Positions 42,365-51,422 of a DNA stretch of 64,000 nt are shown piece after piece. This stretch comes from Janthinobacterium sp. FW305-129 (GTDB taxonomy: Bacteria; Pseudomonadota; Gammaproteobacteria; Burkholderiales; Burkholderiaceae_D). Position 1 is the first letter of the stretch; every line of letters starts with the position of its first letter. The translations under genes and the position numbers were made by a program. The notes beneath the pieces were generated by a model. It was not told the origin of the DNA, made no database searches, and saw only the letters and a list, made by a program, of their open reading frames with translations. The DNA lies in assembly GCF_020858115.1 (NCBI RefSeq), contig NZ_JACYMM010000005.1, positions 394,999 through 458,998 of the forward strand, given 5' to 3'.

Positions 42365-42853
42365 ATGACCGAACACTTCAAAGCCCACCTCCACGACGAA
42401 GCTGGCACCGCCGCGCTGGGCGCCGCGCTTGCGCGCGCGCTGGCGCCGGGCCTGGCGATCTACCTGCACGGCGACCTGGGCGCCGGCAAGACGGCCCTCA
42501 CGCGCGCCCTGCTGCACGCGGCCGGCCATGCGGGCCACGTCAAAAGCCCCACCTACACCTTGTCCGAACCGTACACGGTGCAACTCGACGGCCAGAGCGT
42601 CAACGTCATCCACTTCGACCTGTACCGCATGGGCAGCGCCGAGGAATTTCTCGACGCGGGCTTTCGCGAAGACTTCGACGGCCGCAATATCTGCATCGTC
42701 GAATGGCCCGAGAAAGCCGAACCGGTGCTGCCGCCGGCCGACCTGAATGTTTATTTGAGCGTTGCGGGTACAGGACGTGATGTAGAATTGCAAGCGTCTT
42801 CTGAATTGGGTCTGTCATGCCTTCACCGTCTCAAATTCGCCCCGAACCTTTGA
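42365..42853 (+). CDS. tsaE: tRNA threonylcarbamoyladenosine biosynthesis ATPase TsaE
   Basis: TsaE is the ATPase partner of TsaB/TsaD in t6A tRNA modification. This 162-residue protein has Walker A GDLGAGKT (36-43), the SPTYTL motif (about 61-66) and a Walker B-like VIHFDLYR (about 80-87) with the conserved IVEWPEKA near residue 116. Its last 12 codons overlap the start of amiC by 37 bp in another frame, so the two are expressed together. Confidence 0.93.
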   Translation: MTEHFKAHLHDEAGTAALGAALARALAPGLAIYLHGDLGAGKTALTRALLHAAGHAGHVKSPTYTLSEPYTVQLDGQSVNVIHFDLYRMGSAEEFLDAGFREDFDGRNICIVEWPEKAEPVLPPADLNVYLSVAGTGRDVELQASSELGLSCLHRLKFAPNL

Positions 42854-44217
42854 TCTCCTCGCCCATCACCCGGCGCACGGTACTCAAGGCCGGCGGCACC
42901 CTGCTGTTGTCCGTGTTCGCGCCCATGTCGGCGATGGCGGCGCAAATCCTCGCCGTGCGCGTCTGGCCGGCCGAGGACTACACGCGCGTCACCCTGGAAA
43001 ACGACAGCATCCTCAAGGCGACCCACTTCATCGTCAAGGACCCGGAACGGCTGGTGGTCGACATCGAAGGGCTGGAACTCAATCCCACCTTGAAGGGCCT
43101 GGTGGCAAAGATCCAGTCGAACGACCCTTACATCAAGCAGGTGCGCGTGGGCCAGAACCGGCCAAACGTCGTGCGCCTGGTCTTCGACCTGAAAGAGGAA
43201 GTCACGCCGCAGCTGTTTACCCTGCCGCCGGCCGGCTCCTACAATCACCGTCTGATCTTCGACCTGTATCCCGTGCGCGAGCCGGACCTGATCGCGCAAA
43301 TGATCGAAAAAGGCGACTGGTCGAGCGACCCCGCCAAGCCGCCCATGGCCGGCACGCATACGCCGCCGCCCGCGCTGCCCCTGCCCGACAGCGGCAAGCC
43401 GCCCGTGGCCGCCGTGGCGCCGCCGGTAGCGCCCATCATGCCGCCCGTGCCCGATATCCGCCCGGAACAGCGTCCCGAAGCGCGGCCCCTGCCGGGCCAG
43501 AAAGTGGTGCGCATGATTACCATCGCGCTCGATCCCGGCCACGGCGGCGAAGACCCGGGTGCCATGGGCAGCCGGGGCAGCCGCGAAAAAGACGTGGTGC
43601 TGGCCATCGCCAAGCGCCTCAAGACCAAGCTGGAACTGCAACCGAACATGCGCGTCATGCTCACGCGCGACGCCGATTTCTTCGTCCCGCTGGGCATGCG
43701 CGTGGAAAAGGCGCGCAAGGTGCAGGCCGACCTGTTCGTCTCGATCCACGCCGACGCCTTCATCCAGCCGACGGCGCGCGGCTCGTCCGTCTTCGTGCTG
43801 TCCGAAAAGGGCGCCACCTCGACGGCCGCGCGCTGGCTGGCCAACAAGGAAAACCAGGCCGACCTGATCGGCGGCGTGAACGTGAAGAACCACGACAAGC
43901 AGCTGGCCAGTGTGCTGCTCGACCTGTCGACGACGGCGCAGATCAATGACAGCATGAAGCTGGGCAAGGCCGTGCTGCGCGAAATCGGTGGCATCAACCG
44001 CCTGCACAAGGGTTCCGTCGAGCAGGCCGGCTTCGCCGTGCTGAAAGCGCCCGACATCCCTTCCATCCTGATCGAAACGGCCTTCATCTCGAATCCGGAA
44101 GAAGAAGCCAAGCTGACCGACAACGGCTACCAGGACCAGATGGCCGACGCCATCGTCACGGGCATCAAGAATTACTTTGCGAAGAATCCGCCGCTGGCGA
44201 AAAGCCGTTTGACCTGA
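42817..44217 (+). CDS. amiC: N-acetylmuramoyl-L-alanine amidase AmiC
   Basis: This 466-residue amidase cleaves septal peptidoglycan to let daughter cells separate. It starts with a twin-arginine signal (RRTVLKAGG, 19-27, cleaved near AMAA), followed by an AMIN domain (about 43-150) that targets it to the septum, a proline-rich linker (175-225) and an Amidase_3 domain. Zinc ligands and catalytic residues are visible: His242 (DPGHGG), Glu257, His311 (SIHADAF) and the Glu of LIETAFISN near 425. EnvC/NlpD activators would be required. It overlaps tsaE. Confidence 0.93.
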   Translation: MPSPSQIRPEPLISSPITRRTVLKAGGTLLLSVFAPMSAMAAQILAVRVWPAEDYTRVTLENDSILKATHFIVKDPERLVVDIEGLELNPTLKGLVAKIQSNDPYIKQVRVGQNRPNVVRLVFDLKEEVTPQLFTLPPAGSYNHRLIFDLYPVREPDLIAQMIEKGDWSSDPAKPPMAGTHTPPPALPLPDSGKPPVAAVAPPVAPIMPPVPDIRPEQRPEARPLPGQKVVRMITIALDPGHGGEDPGAMGSRGSREKDVVLAIAKRLKTKLELQPNMRVMLTRDADFFVPLGMRVEKARKVQADLFVSIHADAFIQPTARGSSVFVLSEKGATSTAARWLANKENQADLIGGVNVKNHDKQLASVLLDLSTTAQINDSMKLGKAVLREIGGINRLHKGSVEQAGFAVLKAPDIPSILIETAFISNPEEEAKLTDNGYQDQMADAIVTGIKNYFAKNPPLAKSRLT

Positions 44218-44231
44218 CATGAAAGCCTAGC

Positions 44232-45068
44232 ATGAGCAACAGCACCTTTGGCCAGCTGCCGGCCGTGACCATCCATGCCGCCGACGGCGCGCAGGCGACC
44301 GTCACCCTGTACGGCGGCCACCTGGTCTCGTGGCAAACCAGCGATGGCCAGGAGCGCCTGTTCTGCAGCCGCGATTCCGCCCTCGACGGCAGCCGCGCCA
44401 TCCGGGGCGGCGTACCCGTGATCTTCCCCCAGTTCGGCGCGCGCGGCACGGGCATGCGCCACGGCTTTGCGCGCGTGTCGACGTGGCAGCTGGAATCGAG
44501 CGGCAACAACGATGGCGCCGCATGGGCGCAATTTGCCCTGACCGCGGCTGACTTGCCGGAAGCGATCGCCGCAAGCTGGCCCTACGCGTTCACGTTGCGC
44601 CTGCGCGTGGCCGTCAAGGCGCAGTCGCTGGAGCTGCACCTGTCCGTGCACAACACGGGCGAACAGGCATTTCCGTTCTCGGCCGCCCTGCACAGCTATT
44701 TTGCGATCGATCAGTTGAGCGAGGCGCGCGTCAAAGGCCTGCAGCGCGTGCGCTATTCGGACGAGACGCCGCAAGATGCCTTGCAGGCGGAAGAGGAGCT
44801 GCAATTTTCGGACAAGCTGGACCGCATCTACTACCAGCTGCCGGGCGCCCTGACCCTGCAGGCGGGCACCGCCACCCTGCGCCTGGAGCAGCAGGGCTTT
44901 ACGGACGCCGTCGTATGGAACCCGGGCGCGCAAGACGCTGCCGCCCTGCCCGACCTGGCCGACGACGAATACCAGCATTTCATCTGCATCGAACCTGCCC
45001 TGATCCAGCCCGATACGCTGGCCGCCGGCGCCGCATGGAGCGGCCGCCAGCGCCTTGAATTCGTTTAA
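44232..45068 (+). CDS. D-hexose-6-phosphate mutarotase (YeaD-like)
   Basis: This 278-residue aldose-1-epimerase-fold enzyme equilibrates anomers of glucose-6-phosphate and similar sugar phosphates. Family motifs include LYGGHLVSW near residue 24, IRGGVPVIFPQFG (about 57-69), MRHGFAR with the conserved His (76-82) and FCIEP-like HFICIEPA near residue 250. It begins 14 bp after amiC and probably shares its transcript. Its TAA overlaps the stop of the convergent carbonic anhydrase by 4 bp. Confidence 0.88.
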   Translation: MSNSTFGQLPAVTIHAADGAQATVTLYGGHLVSWQTSDGQERLFCSRDSALDGSRAIRGGVPVIFPQFGARGTGMRHGFARVSTWQLESSGNNDGAAWAQFALTAADLPEAIAASWPYAFTLRLRVAVKAQSLELHLSVHNTGEQAFPFSAALHSYFAIDQLSEARVKGLQRVRYSDETPQDALQAEEELQFSDKLDRIYYQLPGALTLQAGTATLRLEQQGFTDAVVWNPGAQDAAALPDLADDEYQHFICIEPALIQPDTLAAGAAWSGRQRLEFV

Positions 45069-46096
45069 TTCGATTCCTTGATGATGCGTCCATTACCGGG
45101 TTGCACCGGGCGCGCATTCAAGGGATACAAACGGCTGAACAGCGCCATCTGCGCCGGCGATGCCTGCACCGGCTGCTTCATCACCAGCCACAGCACGCCC
45201 TCGCTGCACGGCGGCGAGGTCAGCGATCCCATATACGTGTAGTAGTCGCGCCGCGCCGGCAGCATCTCGGCCGGATCGAGCAAAATGGTCGGCTGCATGG
45301 TCTCGAATTTTTCCAGCGGCAGGTTGTTCCACACGGTCTGGATGGTCGCTTGCGGCGCGCCCCGCTCCAGCAACAGGGCCAGCACGGCCAGCCGGCCTTC
45401 CGCGTCGCGGTGCACCAGGTGCACCACCATCTCGAACGCCTTGCCATTGATGCGCTCTTCGGACGGGCGGTGGAAATGGAATTGCTGCAGCTCGAACATG
45501 CGGTTCTGCACCGTGATGTAATTGCCGCCGCTCACGCCCACCTGCACCGTGTGGCCATTGTCGACCACGCTGAACGACGAGGGGTGGTAGTCAAAGCTGA
45601 TCTGTTCGAGCTCGACCTTCATGCCGTCGCGGATGTCGATCGGCGACTGGCGGCTGCCATTGCCGCATTTGGCCCAGTCGACATTGATCTTGCTCCAGTT
45701 GGCGGGGCCACTTTCCCCATCGTACGACCAGTGCGTGCCACGCGGCACGGGCGGTGGTGGCGGCGGCGCAGCCTTCACCACGGCGGCGCGCTTGGCGCGG
45801 GCAGCGGCGCGGGCCGCCTGCGTGGCGCGCATTTCCGCCAGGCGCGCCGCGATGCGTTCGGACAGGTCGACTTCGGCCGCTTCTTCCTTCTCGCGCGCCG
45901 TGGGCGCGACGACGACAGGCGCCTTGGCCTCCTTGCCCTTGACCGATTCCGTCAGGGTTTTCATGGCGGCCGCGCGCGCCGACGCCGACATGGGCGCGGA
46001 TGCGGCGGCGCTCGCCGAGGCGGGGGCATCTTTGGCGCTTGCCATGGCCGCCATCGCGGCAAGGCTGCAAGCTAACAGGGCGCTCAAATGTCGCAT
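45065..46096 (-). CDS. Periplasmic alpha-type carbonic anhydrase
   Basis: This 343-residue protein starts with a signal peptide (cleavage near ASAKD), then has an approximately 95-residue Ala/Lys/Glu-rich low-complexity segment with a polyproline run (PPPPPP, 111-116). The alpha-CA domain starts at HWSYDG (122). Zinc ligands are His207, His209 (QFHFHRPSEE) and His226 (VVHLVH); the core SPIDI motif is at 151-155. It hydrates CO2 in the periplasm. Bacterial alpha-CAs are usually 220-250 residues, so the extension is unusual. I chose the ATG at 46096; the longer frame has no signal peptide. Confidence 0.9.
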   Translation of the reverse strand: MRHLSALLACSLAAMAAMASAKDAPASASAAASAPMSASARAAAMKTLTESVKGKEAKAPVVVAPTAREKEEAAEVDLSERIAARLAEMRATQAARAAARAKRAAVVKAAPPPPPPVPRGTHWSYDGESGPANWSKINVDWAKCGNGSRQSPIDIRDGMKVELEQISFDYHPSSFSVVDNGHTVQVGVSGGNYITVQNRMFELQQFHFHRPSEERINGKAFEMVVHLVHRDAEGRLAVLALLLERGAPQATIQTVWNNLPLEKFETMQPTILLDPAEMLPARRDYYTYMGSLTSPPCSEGVLWLVMKQPVQASPAQMALFSRLYPLNARPVQPGNGRIIKESN

Positions 46097-46252
46097 GGAA
46101 ATCCAGAAAGTGAGAATACCCTCTGGTTTACGGCTGGAAAGCAACAAAACTTGAATCAGCGCGGGAGTAAAAAGAAACAACCTGGAGAAAAACGGGATCC
46201 GGGGCCGGCTGCGGACTGAGCCGCAGCGCGCTTGCCCTGGATTCATGCGGCC

Positions 46253-46903
46253 TTACGCCGACTTGCCGACCATGCGCTTGTAGAGTTTCCACATGCCGCC
46301 CAGTACTACCGGCACGACGGCGGCACCGACACCGATCAGCACGATCAAGGTCAGGTGGTCGCGGATCCATGGGATATTGCCGAAGAAGTAGCCCGCCGTC
46401 ACCAGACCGACCACCCACAACAGGGCGCCCGTCACGTTGTACATCTGGAAGCGCGCATGCGTCATGTCGGAAATGCCGGCCACGAAGGGGGCGAAAGTGC
46501 GCACCACCGGCACGAAACGGGCCAGGATGATGGTCTTGCCGCCGTGCTTTTCAAAGAATTCATGCGTGCGGCGCATGGCATCCTTGTTGATCCAGCGGTA
46601 ATCGTGGGTAAACACCCTTTGCCCGATGGCCTCGCCTATCCAGTAATTGAGCGTGTTGCCCGTGACGGCGGCCGTCACCAGCAAGGCGATCAGCAAGCCC
46701 AGGTGCATTTGCCCCGTCGCGCAAAACGCGCCGGCGATAAACAACAAGGTATCCCCAGGGAAGAAAAACAGTACCACGAGGCCTGTCTCGCAAAAAATAA
46801 TGGCAAACAGCACTGCATACACGAGGGTACCGTACTGCTCGATCAAGAGGCCCAGCGTCTTGTCGACATGCACGATCATGTCGAGGAATTGCACAAAATC
46901 CAT
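46253..46903 (-). CDS. DedA-family membrane protein
   Basis: This 216-residue protein has the DedA (VTT domain) hallmarks: ETGLVVLFFFPGDTLLF (about 38-54), GNTLNYWIG (81-89), FFEKHGGKTIILARFVPVVRTFAPFVAGIS (about 115-144) with the key arginines and prolines. DedA proteins act as lipid flippases or scramblases, and several are undecaprenyl-phosphate translocases in the inner membrane. I chose the ATG at 46903 (MDFVQFLD), preceded by AGGGA; an open frame to 46942 adds no homologous residues. Confidence 0.9.
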   Translation of the reverse strand: MDFVQFLDMIVHVDKTLGLLIEQYGTLVYAVLFAIIFCETGLVVLFFFPGDTLLFIAGAFCATGQMHLGLLIALLVTAAVTGNTLNYWIGEAIGQRVFTHDYRWINKDAMRRTHEFFEKHGGKTIILARFVPVVRTFAPFVAGISDMTHARFQMYNVTGALLWVVGLVTAGYFFGNIPWIRDHLTLIVLIGVGAAVVPVVLGGMWKLYKRMVGKSA

Positions 46904-47151
46904 ATATTTTTCCCTAAAGGTAGCGGCGGAATCATACACCACCCGGCCAGCGCAACGGCAGTCCCCGGCCCGATATTTCAGGATTAATTATGCGTCGCCC
47001 TTGCGCGTGTGGCAATTTAAGTAAAGGTTAAGGAAACGCCGTCTCGGCAGGCAACTGCCGGGATTACCACCCGCAATGTTTTTACAACGAAATATTGCCA
47101 TTCCGGTATACACTTTCTGCACGGCGCAACCCGCGCCCACCAGGAGAAAAC

Positions 47152-48090
47152 ATGTATCGACACCCATTGAGCGGCCTGACCATGGCCACCGTACTGGGCC
47201 TCGCCCAACTGTCCGCCCATGCGGCGCCCGTCCAGATCAAGGCACCCGCCGAGCTGCCCGCCAAGGCGACCTTGGCCGACGTGATCAAGGCCTCGAAGCC
47301 ATCCGACTGGCGTGCGCTGGACCCGGACAACACCTTGTACATGGACATTCCCGCCGGCCGCGTGGTGATCGAACTGGCGCCGGACTTCGCGCCGAAACAT
47401 GTGGCCAATATCAAGGCCCTGGTGGCCGAACAGTACTACGATGGCCTGGCCATCACGCGCGCGCAGGATAACTGGGTAGCGCAGTGGGGCGATCCGAACG
47501 AGAAGAATCCCAAGCCGATCCAGCACGCCCGGCGCACCCTGCCCGGCGAATTCACAGTACCTTTGACAAACATCAAGAGCTTTACCCGTCTGCCGGACGT
47601 CGATGGCTACGCGCCGCAGGTCGGCCATTCGAACGGTTTCCCGTCCGCGCGCGATCCGAAAACCGGCACGGCCTGGCTCACGCATTGCTATGCGACCGTG
47701 GGCGTGGGCCGCGACAGCACCAGCGACAGCGGCGGCGGCACGGAGCTATACGCCGTCATCGGCCAGTCGCCGCGCCACCTGGACCGCGACATCACGGTCG
47801 TCGGCCGAGTCGTCTCCGGCATGCCGCTGTTGTCGACACTGCCGCGCGGCGCCGGCCCCATGGGCTTTTATGACAGCCCCGAGAAAAACGTGCCGATCAA
47901 GTCCATCCGCCTGGCCGCCAGCGTGCCTTTGGCACAGCGCAGCAACCTGGAAGTGATGCGCACCGACAGCGCCGCCTACCAGGCCGTACTGGAAGCCCAG
48001 CGCCACCGCGGCGGCCCGTGGAGCAAGGTCACGGCCGGCCACGTCGACCTGTGCAATGCGCCGATACCGGTGCGGGAGGCAGGGAAGTAA
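47152..48090 (+). CDS. Cyclophilin-type peptidyl-prolyl isomerase, secreted
   Basis: This 312-residue protein has a signal peptide (residues 1-23, AHAAP) and a cyclophilin-like domain beginning at [28 protein letters not shown] and containing [21 protein letters not shown], the counterpart of the YDGxxFHRVxxxFMIQGGDP motif. The sequence deviates at several canonical active-site positions and is longer than typical 165-190-residue periplasmic cyclophilins because of insertions (about 120-190). The activity is therefore likely but not certain. CAGGAG lies at proper distance. The 248-bp region upstream contains a CGGCAG-GCAA-CTGCCG hairpin (47045-47060). Confidence 0.8.
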   Translation: MYRHPLSGLTMATVLGLAQLSAHAAPVQIKAPAELPAKATLADVIKASKPSDWRALDPDNTLYMDIPAGRVVIELAPDFAPKHVANIKALVAEQYYDGLAITRAQDNWVAQWGDPNEKNPKPIQHARRTLPGEFTVPLTNIKSFTRLPDVDGYAPQVGHSNGFPSARDPKTGTAWLTHCYATVGVGRDSTSDSGGGTELYAVIGQSPRHLDRDITVVGRVVSGMPLLSTLPRGAGPMGFYDSPEKNVPIKSIRLAASVPLAQRSNLEVMRTDSAAYQAVLEAQRHRGGPWSKVTAGHVDLCNAPIPVREAGK

Positions 48091-48111
48091 ACGCCCCGAA
48101 GGGCAAATTCC

Positions 48112-48138
48112 GGGGTCGTACCCTGAGGGTACGACCCC
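48112..48138. repeat. 27-bp inverted repeat, copy 2
   Basis: This is the same GGGGTCGTACCC / GGGTACGACCCC dyad as at 8640-8666, 22 bp after the cyclophilin stop. Judged by the flanking bases it is in opposite orientation to copy 1. No T-run follows. Confidence 0.75.
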
Positions 48139-48195
48139 AGTCTTCGTTTTGGGTTTAAGGCATCAGCACAGCAGTGCCTCCCCTTGCGAACCCGC

Positions 48196-48201
48196 TATAA
48201 T
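48196..48201 (+). promoter_or_regulatory. TATAAT -10 box six bases before mutL
   Basis: A perfect TATAAT ends at 48201 and the mutL ATG is at 48208, so transcription starting at the usual distance would begin at or beside the ATG. No good -35 is seen 17 bp upstream (AGTGCC). Confidence 0.5.
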
Positions 48202-48207
48202 CAGGGG

Positions 48208-50121
48208 ATGAACGCTCCCATCACGCCCCACCGCCCGATCCAGGCCCTGCCTGACCAGTTGATTTCGCAAATCGCCGCCGGCGAGGTAGTCGAGCGGCCA
48301 TCGGCCGTGGTCAAGGAACTGCTGGAAAACGCGCTCGACTCGGGCGCCACGCAGATCACGGTGCGGCTGGAAGAAGGGGGCGTGAAACGCATTGCGATTA
48401 CCGACAACGGGCGCGGCATTGATAAAGATCAATTACCGCTGGCCTTGGCGCGCCACGCCACCTCGAAGATCGCATCGCTGCACGACCTGGAAAACGTGGG
48501 CACCCTGGGATTCCGGGGCGAGGCGCTGGCCTCGATCGCCTCGGTCGCCGCCGTCACCATGACCTCGCGCACGGCGGACGCGGCGCACGCCTGGGAAATC
48601 GTCGGCTCGCACAACGGCAGCGTGTCGCCGTCGTCGGGCGCGCACGGCACCACGGTCGACGTGCAGGACCTGTATTTCAACACGCCCGCGCGGCGCAAAT
48701 TCCTCAAATCCGAACAGACAGAGTATGGCCATTGTGCCGAAGTCGTGCGCCGCATCGCGCTGGCGCGGCCCGACGTGTCGTTCTCGCTGTCGCACAATGG
48801 CCGCACCATCGACCAGTGGAATATCAGCGAACTGGCCAAGCGCAGCGCCCACATCCTGGGCAACGACTTCGCCGAGGCGCGCCTGGCGCTGGACGAGTCG
48901 GCCGGCAGCCTGCGCATTCACGGCTTTGCCGGCTTGCCGACGGCATCCAAGGCGCGTGCCGACGGCCAGTTCTTTTATGTCAACGGGCGCTTCGTGCGCG
49001 ACAAGCTGCTGGTGCACGCCGTGCGCATGGCGTATCAAGACGTGCTGCACGGCGACCGCTTCCCGTCGTACGTACTGGCGCTCGACCTCGATCCGGCGCT
49101 GGTCGACGTCAACGTGCACCCGTCGAAGATCGAAGTGCGCTTCCGCGACAGCCGTTCAGTGCACCAGTTCGTCTTCCACGCGGTGCAGCGCGCGCTGGCG
49201 CAAACGTCGGCCACGGCCTTCGGCAGCGTGCCGGCACCGCTGCCGGCAGCCTCCAGCCTCGGCGGTGATACCGCAGGCGCGGGTTTGGGCGGCCCCGGCA
49301 TCTGGCGCCGCGAACAGACGCAGACCTCGTTCGGCGCGCAATTCACGAATACCTTTGCACCGGCCTCGCCCGGCGCGGCCCGCCCCTTCTTTGCCGACGC
49401 GCCAGGCGTGGGACAAGACACGGCGGCCTACGGCGCCCTGTTCGGCGGCGGCGCAGGTGCCGCCAACTCGCCGGTCACGCAGGCGGAGCCCTACATCGCC
49501 TCGCCCGAAGCGATGGCGCGCGAAGAATATCCGCTGGGCTTTGCCCTGGCCCAGCTGCACGGCATCTACATCCTGGCGCAAAATACCAAGGGCCTGGTGC
49601 TGGTCGACATGCACGCGGCGCACGAGCGCATCCTGTACGAACAGCTGAAGAACGCGCTGCAGGCGCAGGTGTCGGGCCAGGACATGCAGGTGCAATCCTT
49701 GCTGATTCCCGTGACGTTTTATGCGGACGCCATCGAAGTGTCGACGGCGAATGAAAACCAGGACACCTTGAAAGCGCTGGGCTTCGACATCGCCGCCCTG
49801 TCACCCACCACCCTGGCCGTGCGCTCCGTGCCGACCCTGCTGAAGAACGCCGACGCGCAAACGCTGGCACGCGACGTGCTGCGCGACGTGCGCGAATACG
49901 GCGGCTCGCGCGTGCTGATCGAGCGCCAGAACGAATTGCTGGGCACCCTGGCCTGCCACACGGCCGTGCGCGCCAACCGGATTTTATCGGTGCAGGAAAT
50001 GAACGCCCTGCTGCGCCAGATGGAGAGCACGGAACGCGCCGACCAGTGCAACCATGGACGCCCGACCTGGGTGCAGGTCGAGATCAACGCGCTGGACAAG
50101 CTGTTCCTGCGCGGCCAGTAA
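48208..50121 (+). CDS. mutL: DNA mismatch repair protein MutL
   Basis: This 637-residue protein has the GHKL ATPase motifs ENALDSGAT, DNGRGI, GFRGEALAS and the NTPARRKFL stretch in the N-terminal half, an approximately 100-residue Ala/Pro/Gly-rich linker, and a C-terminal dimerisation domain. The C-terminal motif DMHAAHERILYE (from Asp467) fits the DQHA(X)2E(X)4E endonuclease signature with Met in place of Gln, and CNHGRP is present near the end, as in MutL proteins of bacteria lacking MutH. It should therefore nick DNA itself. I used the ATG at 48208, the conserved N-terminus; an upstream frame adds eight residues. Confidence 0.95.
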   Translation: MNAPITPHRPIQALPDQLISQIAAGEVVERPSAVVKELLENALDSGATQITVRLEEGGVKRIAITDNGRGIDKDQLPLALARHATSKIASLHDLENVGTLGFRGEALASIASVAAVTMTSRTADAAHAWEIVGSHNGSVSPSSGAHGTTVDVQDLYFNTPARRKFLKSEQTEYGHCAEVVRRIALARPDVSFSLSHNGRTIDQWNISELAKRSAHILGNDFAEARLALDESAGSLRIHGFAGLPTASKARADGQFFYVNGRFVRDKLLVHAVRMAYQDVLHGDRFPSYVLALDLDPALVDVNVHPSKIEVRFRDSRSVHQFVFHAVQRALAQTSATAFGSVPAPLPAASSLGGDTAGAGLGGPGIWRREQTQTSFGAQFTNTFAPASPGAARPFFADAPGVGQDTAAYGALFGGGAGAANSPVTQAEPYIASPEAMAREEYPLGFALAQLHGIYILAQNTKGLVLVDMHAAHERILYEQLKNALQAQVSGQDMQVQSLLIPVTFYADAIEVSTANENQDTLKALGFDIAALSPTTLAVRSVPTLLKNADAQTLARDVLRDVREYGGSRVLIERQNELLGTLACHTAVRANRILSVQEMNALLRQMESTERADQCNHGRPTWVQVEINALDKLFLRGQ

Positions 50122-50130
50122 AAGAGCCTG

Positions 50131-50211
50131 AAAAACGTCCATGGCGGCGTTGCACTGCCTCGCCGTGCTAGCCGTACTGTCTTCGGCAATGCGCCTTGCC
50201 CTGAACGTTTT
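50131..50211. repeat. Possible dispersed intergenic repeat between mutL and miaA
   Basis: The 81-bp segment is bounded by AAAACGT (50132-50138) and its complement ACGTTTT (50205-50211) and contains internal imperfect stems around GGCGGCGTTGCAC and GGCAATGCGCC. Its style, GTTGCACTGCCTCGCCGTGC then GTACTGTCTTCGGC, resembles a repeat common after genes in related betaproteobacteria, from memory only. There is a single copy in this window. Confidence 0.4.
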
Positions 50212-50247
50212 GCCAGTCTCTTTTGCACCACATCATACAAAACCAAC

Positions 50248-51195
50248 ATGCAAAACACCCCACACCTCCCCCTGGCCGTCGCCATCATGGGCCCCACGGC
50301 CAGCGGCAAGACGGCCAGTGCGCTGGCCATCGCGCAAGCCATCCCGTCCGAGATCATTTCCGTCGATTCCGCCCTCGTTTACCGGGGCATGGATATCGGC
50401 ACGGCCAAGCCCTCGCAAGAGGAGCTGGCCCAGGTTCCGCATCATTTGATCGACATCATCGACCCGCTCGATGCCTATTCTGTGGCGCAGTTCCGCAACG
50501 ATACCCTGCGCCTGGTGGCGGAGATCTCGGCGCGCGGCAAGCTGCCGCTGCTCGTCGGCGGCACCATGCTGTACTTCAAGGGCCTGGCCGATGGCCTCGA
50601 CGACTTGCCCGGCGCCGACCCTGCCCTGCGCGCCCAACTGGAAGAGGATGCGGCCGCCATCGGCTGGCCCGCCATGCATGCGCGTCTGGCCGAGCAAGAC
50701 CCGGTCACGGCGGCGCGCCTGGCGCCGCAGGACGCGCAGCGCATCGGCCGCGCGCTGGAAATCATCGCCCTGTCGGGCCAACCCATGTCGGCCCTGCTGG
50801 ACCGGCGCGAAAAGACCGTACTGCCATTCCGGCTGCAATCGTTCGCGCTGGAGCCGTCCGACCGCGCCGTGCTGCATGCGCGCATCGCCTCGCGCTTCGA
50901 CCTCATGCTGAAAAACGACGCCCTGCTCGATGAAGTGGAGCAGCTGCGCCGGCGCGGCGACCTGCACCCGGGCCTGCCATCGATGCGCTGCGTGGGCTAC
51001 CGCCAGGCCTGGGAATACCTCGACGGCCGCATCGACCGCGCCACCCTGCGCGAGACGGGCATCATCGCCACGCGCCAGCTGGCCAAACGGCAGCTCACCT
51101 GGCTACGCTCGATGCCGGAGCGCATCGTCATCGATTGCCTGGGACGTGACCCGGCCGCGGCCATGCTGGCGCAGATCCAAGCGTTGCTGAAATAG
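50248..51195 (+). CDS. miaA: tRNA dimethylallyltransferase MiaA
   Basis: MiaA adds the isopentenyl group to A37 of tRNAs reading UNN codons. This 315-residue enzyme has the P-loop GPTASGKT (about 11-18), [16 protein letters not shown] (34-49), the HHLIDI motif near residue 65 and [10 protein letters not shown] (about 106-115). The C-terminal swinging region ends [15 protein letters not shown]. Length and order after mutL are canonical in gammaproteobacteria and Burkholderiales. Confidence 0.95.
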   Translation: MQNTPHLPLAVAIMGPTASGKTASALAIAQAIPSEIISVDSALVYRGMDIGTAKPSQEELAQVPHHLIDIIDPLDAYSVAQFRNDTLRLVAEISARGKLPLLVGGTMLYFKGLADGLDDLPGADPALRAQLEEDAAAIGWPAMHARLAEQDPVTAARLAPQDAQRIGRALEIIALSGQPMSALLDRREKTVLPFRLQSFALEPSDRAVLHARIASRFDLMLKNDALLDEVEQLRRRGDLHPGLPSMRCVGYRQAWEYLDGRIDRATLRETGIIATRQLAKRQLTWLRSMPERIVIDCLGRDPAAAMLAQIQALLK

Positions 51196-51245
51196 TCACG
51201 ACAACAATCCACCACGAAAAATCCACACATTTTTTTGCGCCGGCA

Positions 51246-51274
51246 TTGACAAGGAAATGGGAAGACTGGATAAT
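51246..51274 (+). promoter_or_regulatory. Strong sigma70 promoter of tRNA-Met operon
   Basis: A perfect TTGACA (51246-51251) and GATAAT (51269-51274) are separated by 17 bp. The likely start is about 6 bases before the first tRNA. Confidence 0.8.
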
Positions 51275-51286
51275 GCTCGGCTGTTG

Positions 51287-51363
51287 GGTGATATAGCTCA
51301 GTTGGTTAGAGCACAGCATTCATAATGCTGGGGTCGGTGGTTCAAGTCCACCTATCACCACCA
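51287..51363 (+). tRNA. tRNA-Met (CAT), copy 1
   Basis: This 77-nt gene including the encoded CCA folds as a standard tRNA: acceptor stem GGTGATA/TATCACC, D-arm AGCTCAGTTGGTTAGAGC, anticodon stem AGCAT/ATGCT with loop anticodon CAT at 51321-51323, and T-arm with GGTTCAAGTCC. The body closely resembles elongator tRNA-Met. A CAT anticodon can also mean tRNA-Ile2 (lysidine), which I consider less likely. Confidence 0.93.
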
Positions 51364-51422
51364 AAGAACATCGATCAGGTTTCCCCTGATCACAACCAGC
51401 ATCCGGTCTGACCGGTCTGTTT

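Noticed and set aside
50141..50449. 102-codon open frame starting before miaA
   Set aside because: It overlaps the miaA start in another frame, and its first part lies in the candidate repeat segment.
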